This document shows, piece by piece, positions 33,662-44,832 of a stretch of 64,000 bases of DNA (within the stretch, counting starts at the first letter, position 1; the number at the start of each line of letters is the position of its first letter). This DNA comes from Elymus sibiricus (Eukaryota > Streptophyta > Magnoliopsida > Poales > Poaceae): the NCBI GenBank assembly GCA_039707655.1, contig CM077667.1, forward strand, positions 158,638,642-158,702,641, given 5' to 3'. Under the pieces are notes generated by a model that made no database searches, was not told the origin of the DNA, and saw only the letters and a list, made by a program, of their open reading frames with translations. Position numbers and translations under genes: made by a program.

Positions 33662-34129
33662 TGAGAAATAGTCTTTTGGATAAAAAAAACAATATGTCTG
33701 CCACTTGAGGAATAAAGTTGATTATGTTCAAAAAAGAAAAAAAGCTACAGGTCCTGTGTTCTGCCTGATCAAGCCGACTGCTTGCGTCAGCATGGGAACC
33801 ATTTTAGCGGGGAGCTTTGCTACACCTACATAAAGTTTCTACGTAATTTATCTTACGAGCTGATGTGGAACAAAGCAATTGGGCCAGGATTAGCGACTGG
33901 CCCATCCCAGTTGAAATAGGGGGGCGAGAAGAGTGTTTGTGGGAGGTTTTGTAGGATGTTCGTAGGCTATTCGTAGGTATAGAATTTTCGTTTTAGCGGG
34001 TGCGCGTTCTAGACGAGCCATTCCGTTCCCGTGTTTTGCTTTGCTTTGCTCGCCCCCACCTTTAAGCCTTTATTGAAACCTAACCGCCGTCGGGGGACGC
34101 AACCGCCGCCGTTCACCACTACCACATAC

Positions 34130-35324
34130 GGGTCCAGGGCACGCATTCAGAGGTCGGATGGCGTCCCGTCGCCGTCGTGGGTCAACCTAGGCCACGTGGC
34201 CAAGGTGTCGGCCGCCGACGCTGATCTTCCTCTAGGCGCCGACCTCTCCCTCACGCTGCCGGCACCCCCGCGTGCCGCACTCCTCACCATTCCCCCGCGC
34301 ATCTTCCCGGGCCGCACCACCTCTGACAAATTCCCGTCCGTCCTCGCCGTCGACCGCTCCGGCCTCATCCTCCTCCACGCCTCCCAAGGCCCTGCCGCGG
34401 GGCCCGCCATCATCGACCTCCCCGATCGCCAGGAGGTCTGCTGGCGCCCGTTCATCACGGGCTACTTCGTCCTCGACTCCAAATCCGCTTCGACCTTCCA
34501 GCTCCCCAACCCCGAGTACATCATGAACCCGGGCCGCCTCGGCCTCATCACCTCCCCTGAGCGAAAACACATACTAGAGCTCATGCACCCGAGCTCCTCT
34601 TATCTAGCCATCCATCGCTGCATCGCGATCCGTACAAGTACATTTCTCTTTTTCGTTTCTCTCACATAAAACATGTTTTTGACTTCAAACTTCACAGCTG
34701 AGCATAGATTTGTAACTAGGATGTGGGATAAAAATTTCGGATTTTTGGGTCCAACATATATATATACAAAATGAGATCACATCCTAGTTACAAATCTATG
34801 CTGGTTCGACCTCTCCTAGGGCCTCCTCACCTGCAACCCTTTCGCAGACGCGCCCGTGCTGAGCTTCGTCCCACTGCCGCCGCGCAAGGCAGTCAAGTAC
34901 AGGGAAGATTGTGCGGTGCTCGACAAGTACCGCCGCGTGGATGTCAGCCGCGGCAAGCTGCGGTTCGTGGATCTGTACAAGAACCGTAACAGCTTCGGCT
35001 CTGCGCAGATCAGCGTGCGGACGCTCGCCGATCCGGACTCCACCGAGTGGACGCTGGAATATGAAGCAACCTTTTCGGAGATCTATAATGATGCGAGCTT
35101 CAAGGCGACTCGTCTGACAAGGCAGCTCCCAATGCTCGCGCTCATCCATCCCAGGGACCCCGACGTGGTCTACTTCTTCCTGGACAGCCACCTGTTGGGC
35201 GTCGACGTGCCTGGCCGCAAGGTCGTGCAGTGCGAGCTCTACGAGCTGGTTGAGGAGCTATCCAGCGAACACATCGCCACCCGTTTCGTTCACGCTTGGA
35301 GGCTGCCACCGGCTCTCGGCTCAG
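34130..35324 (+). pseudogene. DUF1618 family gene remnant
   Basis: Two GC-rich coding blocks belong to one DUF1618-type protein. Block 1 (about 34165-34590) carries SWVNLGHVAKV, LTIPPRIFPG, FPSVLAVDRSGLILL, VCWRPFITGYFVLDS and IMNPGRLGLITSPE. Block 2 (34802-35324) carries GLLTCNPFADAPVLSFVPLP, YRRVDVSRGKLRFVDLY, PDSTEWTLEYEA and ALIHPRDPDVVYFFL, ending before a GT at 35325 that looks like a donor site. No in-frame ATG precedes block 1. About 60 residues usually found between the blocks are missing and replaced by AT-rich DNA with a hairpin. TAG at 34817-34819 interrupts block 2. DUF1618 genes are multicopy in grasses and of unknown function. Confidence 0.82.
34701..34802. mobile_element. MITE-like hairpin inside the DUF1618 remnant
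   Basis: A perfect 25-nt inverted repeat: AGCATAGATTTGTAACTAGG (start of the left arm, 34701-34725) and its complement at 34778-34802, loop 52 nt with a TATATATATA run. The target-site duplication is unclear. Confidence 0.75.
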
Positions 35325-35780
35325 GTAATTATACCGTTGGCCCTCTTTGTATAGATTCTTGCTACTAATTGTTTAGTGATTGGAAATGGTGTGTTTCTTG
35401 TGTAACAATCCGAGAGATTTATAGTGTCTTGGTGGTATCTTGGAGTACTGAATTAAGGACACGGTGGCACTAAATCTCAGTAAACTGATATTTAGTGAAG
35501 TCTCAGTCGACGCACTGGCCGTTGGATCGTTGTCTTGTCTACGCTCGGCCTGTTAAGGCGTGACCGGCCCGCTTTCTTTTTTGTCCTTTTGTCAGGAAGG
35601 TAGGGGAGCTCCTATGCAGCGCTGCAGGCGCCGTTAACGATCGGGCGCCTGCAGCGTCGCTGGCATGGGCCGGCCCACTAGCGTGCTGTCCAGTTTTGTT
35701 TTGTGATCTGTTTCTTTTTTTTGTTGATCCAGTCGAAAACAACCGTCCAGAATTTCTATTGGTTACGAAAATAAAAATAT
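35325..35780. other. Intron-like or flank sequence with GC-rich palindrome
   Basis: No exon continuing the DUF1618 remnant is seen. GCAGGCGCC ... GGCGCCTGC at about 35620-35652 forms a hairpin, next to GGGCCGGCCC. These look like the tip of an unclassified DNA element. Confidence 0.35.
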
Positions 35781-36100
35781 GAAATCAAAAAAGGTCCATC
35801 CATTTGAAAAAAATTCATTCTTTAAAAAAGGTTCATCAATTTTGAAAAAAGTTCATCAATTGGAAAAAAAGTTCATTTAAATTGAAAAAAAAGATCATCC
35901 AATTTGGAAAAAAGATCGTTAAATTTGAAAAAAATCATACAAATTCAAAAAAAGTTCATGTATTTTTTTAAAAAGTTCATTGAACTGAAATAACAGTTCA
36001 TAAATCTTAAAAAAGTTCATCCATTTTCGAAAAATGTTAATCAAATTTCAAAAAAGTTCATCGATATTCAAAATAATTAGTAGAATTAAGAAAAAACGTC
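35781..36100. repeat. Degenerate ~20-bp A-rich repeats (AAAAAAGTTCATC type)
   Basis: About a dozen imperfect copies of GAAAAAAGTTCATCAATTTT in tandem. Probably the subterminal array of a DNA transposon. Confidence 0.8.
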
Positions 36101-36136
36101 ACCCGGCGCCTGGATGGGCCGGCCCATTTACAAACA

Positions 36137-36182
36137 CCACAGGCGCCAGTTAACGAAAATGCACGTTAACTGGCGCCTGTGG
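36137..36182. repeat. GC-rich hairpin, 19-bp perfect arms
   Basis: ACAGGCGCCAGTTAACG (36139-36155) is complementary to CGTTAACTGGCGCCTGT (36164-36180), loop 8 nt; two more pairs extend each arm. It lies between two A/T-rich repeat arrays of opposite orientation. Confidence 0.9.
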
Positions 36183-36429
36183 CGCCAAATAGGAAATGCC
36201 CTACTCGTTGGGACAATCCTATATACGGCGTACATTGCGTCAAGATGTGATGTGGAGGCTTCGCACAGGATGAAGAGGGAGCGACGCGATCTGGGCCGGC
36301 CCATTACCGGTTGCGGGGATCCCGGTTTTGGGAACCTTCTAGACTTTCCCAGCCGGTTTTTTCCGGTTTTGGGAACCTTCTAGAAGGTTTCCTGAACAAG
36401 TTTTTCTTTTTTTTTTCGTTTTTTTTTCT

Positions 36430-37200
36430 TTATTCTTTTCTGTTTCTTTTTTTTTTGTTTCTGTTTTAAAATTTTTCTGGATTTTCAAAAAATGTTCTGG
36501 ATTTTCATAAAATGTTCAGGATTTTCAAAAATTGTTCTTCAAGTTCGAAAAATGTTTTTGTTTTCCGGATTTTCAAAAAATGTTCTGGATTTCCAAACAA
36601 TGTCCTTCAAATTCGGAAAATGTTTCTGCTTTTTTCAAAAAAAATAAATCTGGATTTTCAAAAAATGTTCGGGATTTTCAAAAATTGTTTCGCAAATTCG
36701 ATTTTTTTTGCTTTTTAGAACAATGTTCTGGGTATTCAATTTTTTTTTCTGGATTTTCAAAAAATGTTCTGGATTTTTAAAAATGTTTTTCAAAAAATGT
36801 TCTTGTTGGTCGAAATTTGTTCTCAAAATTCAAAAAATGTTCGTATTTTGAAAAAGTGTTCACGTTTATGAATTTGTTCTGGATTTTTAAAAATTGTTCT
36901 CAAGATTTAAAAAATGTTTGTGCTTTTAAAAAATTGTTCACGCTTCCAAATTTGTTTGGGGTTTACAAAATTGTTCTCCATTTCAAAATTTTGTTCTTAA
37001 GATTCAAAAAATGTTCGTGCTTTAAAATTTTGTTCGCGTTCCCAAATTTGTTCAGGATTTTCAAAATTGTTCTTGGTTTAAAAATTTGTTCTCAAGATTC
37101 AAAAAATGTTCGTCCTTATTTTTTTTCGCATTTGCAAATTTGTTCTCTGTTTTAAAAAAACGTTCATGTTTTCAAAAAATGATTGAGAAATTCAACGTTT
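36430..37200. repeat. Degenerate ~20-bp T-rich repeats (GTTCTGGATTTTCAAAAAAT type)
   Basis: About thirty imperfect copies of TTCTGGATTTTCAAAAAATG and variants in tandem. The open frames through it (Phe/Lys-rich) are low-complexity artefacts. Its consensus resembles the repeats at 35781-36100. Confidence 0.85.
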
Positions 37201-38252
37201 GTTCGTTTTGATAAAAAAAAGAAAAAAAGGAAAACGGGAAGAAAAACGACCCAAAAAAAGAAATAAGCAGAAAAGGAAAAAAGAAGCTACAGTTGTTGCG
37301 CGCCTACTGGGCCGGCCCAGTCGGGGGTGGCCCTGTGCGAAGCCCCGACTGTTTGCCGCAGCGAGCGGCGACTAGGAGTTCCCTACGCGTTGGGCTCACC
37401 AGCGGCTGGGTGTCCTTTTGCGTTGTTTGCTTTTGTCTACAGTAGGAAACTCACCAGGGCAGCCCACTCTTGTATACACGTGTACTTTTCTTTCATTTCA
37501 AAAAAAAACGTGTACTTTTTATTTCCTTTCCCCATTTTAGTGTATTTATTTATCAATTTACTTCTATTAAAAAGTTTTACTTGTATTTTTTATTTTTATT
37601 TTTTGAAATATGGGACATCTAAATTTTGTAGAACTGACATTTTGACATGCATGTAGGATTTTGTACTCTCGCTTCTTGATGTCTTTTCTACATTGCTTTT
37701 TGTTTTATTTGTTTATTTGTATGTTACCTATTATTTTGTTTGTTTGTTCGTGTACTACCCAGAAATATATTTTCGTAATGTTGACATGCCCTGTTTTTCT
37801 ACGCCAGGTTGATAGAAAACAATTATTTTCTCTTGTTTTTTCATTAAAAAAAATGTGAGTTCATTACGCACAACTATAACTCACATGCAACTACAAGGGA
37901 TGCAACACGTACGCAAATTGCATGCATCCAAAACCACGTGCAACTGTAAGGGGTAAAACGCTTTTGTGACTGTGATGAGACTTGTGTGACGATAAGATCG
38001 GAAGCATAATATGGGGAGTTTTATGAATTAACCTTTTATTTTTTTTACCATCCACATGGAAGTCAAGGTCTGGTGAAAAATTAATTTTTGGTTGTTTTTC
38101 CTGCAATTTGCCAAGGCGATGACGTGTTTTTCTTTTTCTTTTTTCTTTTATTGCTCTTTTCAAACTTTTTCTTGCTAGTGACATGATTTTTGCTACCCCC
38201 ACTCCCTTTTTGTATTGTTTTCTTTCTTTCATGTTTTTAGATTTCATTTTCA
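37201..38252. other. AT-rich intergenic sequence
   Basis: GC-rich edge at 37296-37400 with GGGCCGGCCC, resembling the one at 35665; then AT-rich DNA without a recognisable gene. From 37880 the words CATGCAACT and TTGCATGCAT foreshadow the minisatellite that follows. Confidence 0.35.
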
Positions 38253-39900
38253 GTGTGCAAGTACATATCTACCACTAGACACGCAACTGCAAGTGTGGCC
38301 CCCAACTATAAGTGCATATCTGCAACACGGCAACAATTTAGTGGTGTTTTGTTAGGGGAGCAAAGAATATTTGCATGTCTTCCACTAAGGCACGAACTGC
38401 AAGTGTTGCCCCTCGACTGCACTTGCATGTCTTCAAGGTGATGCCAACTCGATGGTGTTTTATCCCAGAGGGTGTGCGGTTGCATGTCTATCTCTAGGCA
38501 TGCACATTCAAGTGTCACTCTCAACTGCAATTGCATGTCTTCAACATGACTGCAACTTAGTGGTGTTTTATCGAAGTGAGGTGTAGTTGCATGTTTGTCA
38601 CTAGGCATGCAATTGCAAGTGTCGCCCCATGCTGCAACTTCATATCTTCAATGCGACGGTAACTTAGTGGTGTTTTATGTGCGTGTGTATGGGGTGGGGG
38701 CGATTGCATGACTGTCAATAGGCACGCAACTGCAAGTGTCTCCCCCGATTGCAACTGCATGTCTTCTACGCGCCCGTAACTTAGTAGTGTTTTATCGAAT
38801 GAGGGGCATTTGCATGTCTGGCACTAGGCACATGCAACTGCATGTGTCGCTCCCGACTACAACTGCATGCCTTCAACGCGACTGCAACTTACTGGTGTTT
38901 GCTTAGGGAGGGGGTAGTTGCATGCATGTCTCTAGTCACGGAACTGCAAGTGTCACCCCGGACTGTAACTGTATGTATTCAACATGACCGCAACTTAGTG
39001 GTGTTTTGTGGAGGAAGGGTCAGTTGCATGTCTGCCATTAGGCACGTAGCTACAAGTGTCGGCCCCGACAACAACATTGTCTCTTCAATGAAACTGCAAC
39101 TCAGTTGTGTTCTGTCGAAGGAAGGGAAAATTGCATGTCTGACACTAGGCATGCAACTGCGAGAGTGTCACACCCCGACTACAACTACAAGTATCTCCCA
39201 GACTGTAACGACATGTCTTGAATGCGCCCGCGACCACTGGTGTTTTGCTGGAGGGAGGGGCAGTTGCATGTCTAAAAGTTGGCACACAACTGCAAGTGTT
39301 GGTGCCGACTGCAACTGCAACTACCTATTTTTAACGTGACTGCAACTGCATGTCTTCCATGCGACTGCAACTTAGTGGTGTTTTGTCTAAGGATAGGATA
39401 CGGTTGCATGTGTGCCACTAGGCACCTAACTAGAAGTGTCGCATCTGACAACAACTGCATGTTTTCAATGCGACCGCAACTCAGTGATGTTTTGTCGGAG
39501 GGAGAGGGTAGTTGCATATTTGCCACTAGGCATGCAAATCCTAGTGCCCCCCCGACTACAACTACATGTCTTTAACACGAATGCAACTTAGTGGTGGTTT
39601 GTCGAGGGAGAGGGCAGTTGCATGTGTGTCACTAAGCATGCAACCGCAAGTGTCGTCTCTGACTGCAACTTCATCTCTTCAATGTGACTGTAACACAATG
39701 GTGTTTTATCAACTAGGAAGGGGGTAATTGCATGGTTACCACTAGTCACACAATTGCAAGTGTCGCTACCTGATCGGCCGCAACTGCATGTCTTCAACAC
39801 GACCGCAACTATGTAGTTTTTTCGTGTGTGGGGGTAGGGGAGGCAGGGGTTGTATGTCTGTCACTAGTTATAAAACTGCAACTCTATGATGCTACTGTTA
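38253..39900. repeat. Minisatellite, ~107-bp unit, about 14 diverged copies
   Basis: Each unit carries TTGCATGTCTGCCACTAGGC, GCAACTGCAAGTGTCGCC, a GACTGCAACTGCATGTCTTC segment and CTTAGTGGTGTTTTGTCGAG. The TGGTGTTTT word recurs at about 38340, 38451, 38559, 38666, 38783, 38891, 38997, 39103, 39236, 39374, 39485, 39591, 39699 and 39812: mostly 105-119 bp apart, two units near 135. Open frames here are by-products. Confidence 0.93.
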
Positions 39901-39969
39901 AGTTGACATGTCAATTTTCATGCAAGGACTATTTAATGACGTGTTTTTAATCAGTGGGCAGTGATCAAC

Positions 39970-40328
39970 TACTACCTCTGCTCAGATTTATTAATCCCTT
40001 CATATTTTGTGTCAAAACTTTGATCATATATTTAACTAGCAAAATATTAATGCACGTCATCCAAAATTATTGTTGGATTCATATTTGAATGTAGTTTTTA
40101 AAAATATTGTTTTTAATAAATATAATATTTGTCCCAAATTATTTGATTTAGATTTGTCTAGATACAGATGTACCTAACATTAAAACAAGTCCAGATACAT
40201 CCGTATCTAGACAAATATAAGACAAGTAATTCAAGACAGAGAGTAGATTTATATTTTATTAGTTAAAATTACGGTTAAAATATGACCCATAATACTAGAA
40301 GGACTAATAAATAAGGACAAAGGTAGTA
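39970..40328. mobile_element. Stowaway-type element (outer)
   Basis: Ends TACTACCTCTGCTCAGATTT and GACAAAGGTAGTA are inverted repeats, with inner similarity (TTTGTGTCAAAACTTTGATC against AAAATATGACC). TA flanks. It contains a second MITE. Confidence 0.75.
40122..40246. mobile_element. Nested MITE
   Basis: GATTTGTCTAGATACAGATGT on the left and ACATCCGTATCTAGACAAAT on the right are near-perfect inverted repeats; the right tip ACAGAGAGTA resembles a Stowaway end. The left tip is eroded. Confidence 0.75.
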
Positions 40329-41388
40329 TAACACAAATCTATGTACCCATCACGTAATTGTGTGCAAGATTGTTGGGCCCTACTACAGGATTATTTCAGA
40401 CAATGCACAATTAAGGAGGAGGAACGAGGTGAATATCAATCCAAAAGGCAGCAATTCATATTCGTTGGTGAGTTCACCGATGTCCATTTGTGTCTCTTGA
40501 TCCACACACGCTTTCCTTTTCCCTTCGTGTTTCTTTTTCAAACAAAAAAGCCCAGCCACTACCACAAAACACTAGTGATAAAGAAAAAGAAAGACAAAGC
40601 CCACAACTTAAGCCCACAAAGGGCAGAAATGAACCCAGCGACAAGAGGAGGCATAACAGGCCAAAAGTGACATACATGACGTCAGTCTACTAAAACTTGG
40701 TTAAGTCTCAGTCGACTAAGGCCTAGACAATCCTTAAGGATAACATTTATTAAGTTGTGGAGAGAAGGGATGTTAATGTTGGAAATGTCAGGCTGTGCTA
40801 ACTAGTTTAGCTTGTTTTAATTTAGTGACGCTGTAAGGGGCTTAAATTTGATTTTTGTAGAGTAAAGCACCGTTCGCTGTTAGATCTAACACTTCTAGTG
40901 AGTTCTAGCTTTCTTATTCTAAATAGAAGCACACTTGTATCCATTAATTTTGCCAATGACTATTTTTTGGAAAGCCTTATGCATAGGACGCATGCAAGAC
41001 TATGGAAGTTAATTGTCATATGGTATTCCTTCCATAGTTTTCATGTTATTTCCTGGGTTGTAAGATGCAGCTTAACATTGAAGATATTTGTTCCCCCGCA
41101 AAACAAAAGATGGATTAGTTTAATATTTCCAAATTAAAGATGTTATCTGTTGAACTTCACTGTATACACAGACATTTATGATACAAAAATGGCTCTAGGA
41201 ATCCATACATCAGTGTGTGGCTTCTTGAAACATAATATATTTCTCAATTGTAGTACTAGTAGGTAGTAGTATAAGGATCACCTGCTATTTTTCATGCAGT
41301 TGCTTGAAGCCAGATTATATTTGTAAAGACACTATGTTGTCATTCATTGTATATATGCAAACTTTGAATTACTATATGTTTAAGGAGG
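40329..41388. other. Unclassified sequence
   Basis: No gene, no clear repeat. GTCTCAGTCGAC at about 40705 also occurs at about 35502, which may mark related element edges. Confidence 0.3.
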
Positions 41389-41471
41389 TACACTCTGTTC
41401 TCTAACTTAAGTCGTTTTGGCGGTTTAATTTGAATTGCCAAAGCGTCTTATATTAGTGAACAGAGGTAGTA
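41389..41471. mobile_element. Stowaway-type MITE
   Basis: CTCTGTTCTCTAACTTAAGT and TATTAGTGAACAGAGGTAG are imperfect inverted repeats around GGCGGTTTAATTTGAATTGCC; TA flanks. Confidence 0.75.
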
Positions 41472-41591
41472 CTACTTGTAATTGAAATTTTCACTATATT
41501 CTGTTACGAAGAGTTTGGGTTCGTCAATTTGAGTCTTCCCTTTTTGTTGTTAAACTACAAGGTATTAGCGTATTAGGATGTTTTTTGTTTG

Positions 41592-41680
41592 TACTCCCTC
41601 TGTTCCAAAATACTTGTCGTGGTTTTGGTTTAAATTTGAACTTAAACCACGACAAGTATTTTGGAACGGAGGGAGGAGTA
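41592..41680. mobile_element. Stowaway MITE, near-perfect hairpin
   Basis: CTCCCTCTGTTCCAAAATAC... and ...GTATTTTGGAACGGAGGGAG pair almost completely, including the ACTTGTCGTGGTTT part; only about ten bases are unpaired. TA flanks. The arms are so similar that insertion is recent. Confidence 0.92.
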
Positions 41681-41845
41681 ATAATTATCAGAGTGCATGT
41701 GCCAGCTCCTGCTCTTTTGTTTCGATTCAACTTCCATTAGTGTAACAAAAGAGGAGATGCTGAACTAGAATTGAGTTCGAACTTTCCCAATTCTCGGTAC
41801 TATTGGTTATCCATCATGTTATCTTTATGTGACATCAATCTATTT

Positions 41846-41989
41846 GCACCTGGGGATGACGTTGTGGAGAAGCAAAACGTAGGAGGAAATCAAGAAATCC
41901 TTGAGGCCGCTCGAGTCTCCACTTGCCAAACTGAAGTTGAAGTTGGTGGCGGCGACACACCTGAGTCCAAGCGGCGTAGGCTAGAGTGA
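41846..41989 (+). other. Possible terminal exon or gene fragment
   Basis: A 72-codon frame (41771-41989) ends in a non-repetitive, hydrophilic stretch: DDVVEKQNVGGNQEILEAAR, then VEVGGGDTPESKRRRLE and TGA, with a basic KRRR near the end. It looks like the C-terminal exon of a host protein, but I do not recognise it and see no convincing acceptor site or partner exon. It could equally be chance. Confidence 0.3.
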
Positions 41990-42559
41990 TGTGTTCTTGT
42001 AGTCTCTTTGTTTCAATGTCTTGTAGGCATCACCTTCCAAGAAACTTGCAGACTTTGCTAGAGAGCTGGTAAACCGAACATGTTATCAGATACCACCTTT
42101 TATATCCCTGAACTTGTTGGTTTTTAGACCGGGCATTAGTAAAGATATCTTTTGTCTGATGCATAATCATCACTAGGCATCCTGAATTAGCTACTAGACC
42201 TAACCAAGTCGTTGCATTTTTTATTCTGTTTAATCCATAAAATAACTAGATAATTTATTATTGACCTGTATGCTTCGACTAGTAGAACTTACTTTTAAAA
42301 AATGAAGTGAAAATTGAGTGAGTGAGGCAGGTTACTTTGCAAAGGAGGTTGACAAATGACGCGAGTGAAGAACTGCATCAACTCCTTATGAGTTGAAATA
42401 AAGAGAGCTATGAGTTTCTTTTTTAACCCTGGAATTTCTCATTCCATTACTGAACGAGCCGAGCAAGTTTGCTGGCAACAAAGACCTGGCCAAAGGCAGG
42501 GACAACACCCGGCCATATGGCTGGGGGTGCATGCCCCATCTTCACCCATACAAAGCTAG
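41990..42559. other. Unclassified sequence
   Basis: No gene. At 42417-42500, read on the minus strand, a sequence ends in oligo-A (TTCTTTTTTAACC on plus), which might be a retroposon tail. Confidence 0.3.
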
Positions 42560-44013
42560 AGTGTCTGTGACATTACTACATGTCCGAAGGCAATTTTCAA
42601 TTAAAAAGGAGCTTCATACCTTCTTCACTGGCAGTGTGGATGTGATCTTGGCAGCGGTACTTCTCCCGCGTGGTCACCTTTTCCACCTCACCGGTGATGT
42701 GGTTGGTGGCCCCGCTATCGACGTACCAGTTGGTGTCGACGCCATACGAAGTTTCAGGTTCTCCGGCCACCTTTTCATCTTGGGATGATTAATCATCATC
42801 CTCAAAATGATGCTAACTGTCCTTTGCCGAGTGTCCCAACTTACCACAGATTTGGCACCGAATTGTTGGTGGAGTTGCTGGTGCGCCGACCCTTATTGTT
42901 GGTGTAGGAGGGCCGGCGGCCGCTATCGCTGCATGTGTTGTCTTTGTTGCCAACACCTATGTTGCCTCCGCTAGAGCCCTTTCTCTTGTTGCGAGGAGGG
43001 CCTCGGTGACGGAAGCCACCACCACGACCGCAAGATGCGGTGTTCGTCAAGGACTTGAAGCCACCGCCGGTCCCGACCCCTTGGAAGAGAGACACTCGTT
43101 GATCGAAATTGCTCATCACGGAGAACAATTCGTCAAGAGTGACTGGAGTGGTGCGGGCGTCAAGGGCAGAGACCAACAGCTGATAGTCTATGTCAAGGGC
43201 ATTGAGGATGTAGGAGATCATCTCATCGTTGTATAGTGGCTTGCCGGCCGCCGCGAGCTCGTAGGCGAGGGAGCGCATCTGCGCGAAGAAGGAGGCCACC
43301 GATTTCGTCCTTTTTTGCACGTTCGTGAGGGCGGCGCGGATGTTGTTGACACGAGATAGCGAACTTGACGAGAACATCCTCGCCAGTACCTTCCAAAGCT
43401 CGTAGGCATGGGTGATCGCGGTCACCTGCACGAGCACTTCTTTGGAGAGGTTATTCTGAAGATACCAAGTACTTGTTGATCTTCACTTATCCAAAGTTGA
43501 TGAAGGGGATTCTGGATGTTTTCCTCCTTGCCATCCTTGTCCTTGTTGACGACTTTTGGAGCCGGCTCCGGCATGCTCCCATCGACGTATCTGAAGAAGC
43601 CAGCACCTCGAAGTTGTGGCATGATCTGGGTGCGCCACACGATGTACTTGGTGCGGGTGAGGCACTCGGTGATCTGGCCGGAGAGGGTAGGGTGTGAGGT
43701 GCTGGAGGAGGCCATGGTAGAAGGTTTCGGTGGAGGAGGGAAAACTAGATGTGATGGAAGAGCTAGGCTCTGATTACAAGGTGGGAATGTCGTACCCATC
43801 TCAGGGCGACGATTGTATGTTATATTGATAGGAGCAACTCCATGATAGCGTACATTGGTTGAGATTGAGACTTGGAGTACAAGGAATAGATTAGAGATAG
43901 AAAGATTGTTACAGAGGATAAAAGAGAATCAGAACAACCTATCTATCCTAGCTACCTATGGTTGGAGGGCCCTCCTGGACTCCTTGCCACACCTGGTACA
44001 TATGAGATGTCAC
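42560..44013 (-). mobile_element. Copia remnant: 5' LTR, primer site, gag, start of protease
   Basis: Minus-strand order: LTR 44013-43782 (232 bp, TGTGACATC ... TTCCCA), primer site 43780-43763 (ATCAGAGCC core), gag from 43715, protease-type DSGATNH at about 42720. The rest of the element is gone. The LTR length differs from that of the other Copia elements here. Confidence 0.82.
42841..43715 (-). pseudogene. Copia gag (minus strand), one frameshift
   Basis: The first piece (ATG at 43715) has LTRTKYIVWRTQIMPQLRGAG with YVDGSMPEP; a one-base shift near 43470 moves to the frame of 43437-42841, with ELWKVLARMF, AALTNVQKRTKSVASFF and GKPLYNDEMISYILNALD, then a Gly/Arg-rich tail. The zinc knuckle would follow at 42855-42830 (QICGKLGHS in the next frame). 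This is the UBN2-type gag of the Copia superfamily. Confidence 0.88.
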
Positions 44014-44827
44014 ATTGTTTAACTTTATTCCTGCATGAAAACACTCTAGGCTTCCAATCAAGTTTTTTAGTAGTAACTTTATCAGTTTTGGTATTTCTTA
44101 GTAGTTGTTTGTATCAGTCATTCGGATGAGAATAGAAGAGTAGTGGGAGCTTTCCCTAGTGCTTAAGTTTTCATTTTAATTGTCTTCATATATTTGTTAA
44201 GTAATCAGTATCTGGTAGTGTTTGCCCTTATACATCAGTTTTAAGTTAAGTCTTCAGTTTTATTTTACATGGACCTATATTTGGTCAGTGTGTGTACTTC
44301 TTCATCAGTTTAAAGCCAAGTCAATAGTTATTTAGATTATTTTCTTATGATTTAGTTATCTAGTAATCCTAAAGATTAGGACTATGACTGATTCATTTTG
44401 TCCTCTTAAGTTATACATTAAGGCCTATTCATTAGTCATCTATGGATATGAATCACTTCTAATATATTTTGGTCAAGTTATTATTCATTAGTCAAGTTAC
44501 TTTGGTCGTCCTTTCATCACTTACTTTTTTTTCATGCCATACACATAACACAACATGGCATGTCGAATGAGAAAGTCTGGTTGCGGTGTCCTCAAGACAA
44601 CGGGTTTAAACTTCGAGATCTGGCTGTCTGGAGACTACGTCAGTGGTAACATCTCTTTTTTCCAACCACGCCCTTGCATTTTTATCACATGATTGCATTT
44701 CAATTATAGTTTGGAGTATTCAGTTTTTATTTCCAGTTATCATTGATACTTGCATCATTGTTTATTTTATCAGTCTTTGACAGTTTACTGATCTATCATT
44801 ATTCAGACCCTCAATGTTCAGTGCCAG
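44014..44827. other. Unclassified sequence
   Basis: AT-rich, with repeated TCAGTTTTAAG and TTAGTCAAGTTA-like words; no gene recognised. Confidence 0.3.
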
Positions 44828-44832
44828 CTATC

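Noticed and set aside
34031..34130. Upstream extension of the DUF1618 frame as a real N-terminus
   Set aside because: It begins at a GTG, has no ATG in frame, and its residues do not resemble the family N-terminus.
36512..37155. Phe/Lys/Asn-rich open frames
   Set aside because: Translation of a 20-bp T-rich tandem repeat.
38253..39900. Regular repeats resembling a CRISPR array
   Set aside because: The whole unit repeats with divergence and there are no unique spacers between conserved repeats; the DNA is from a plant nucleus.
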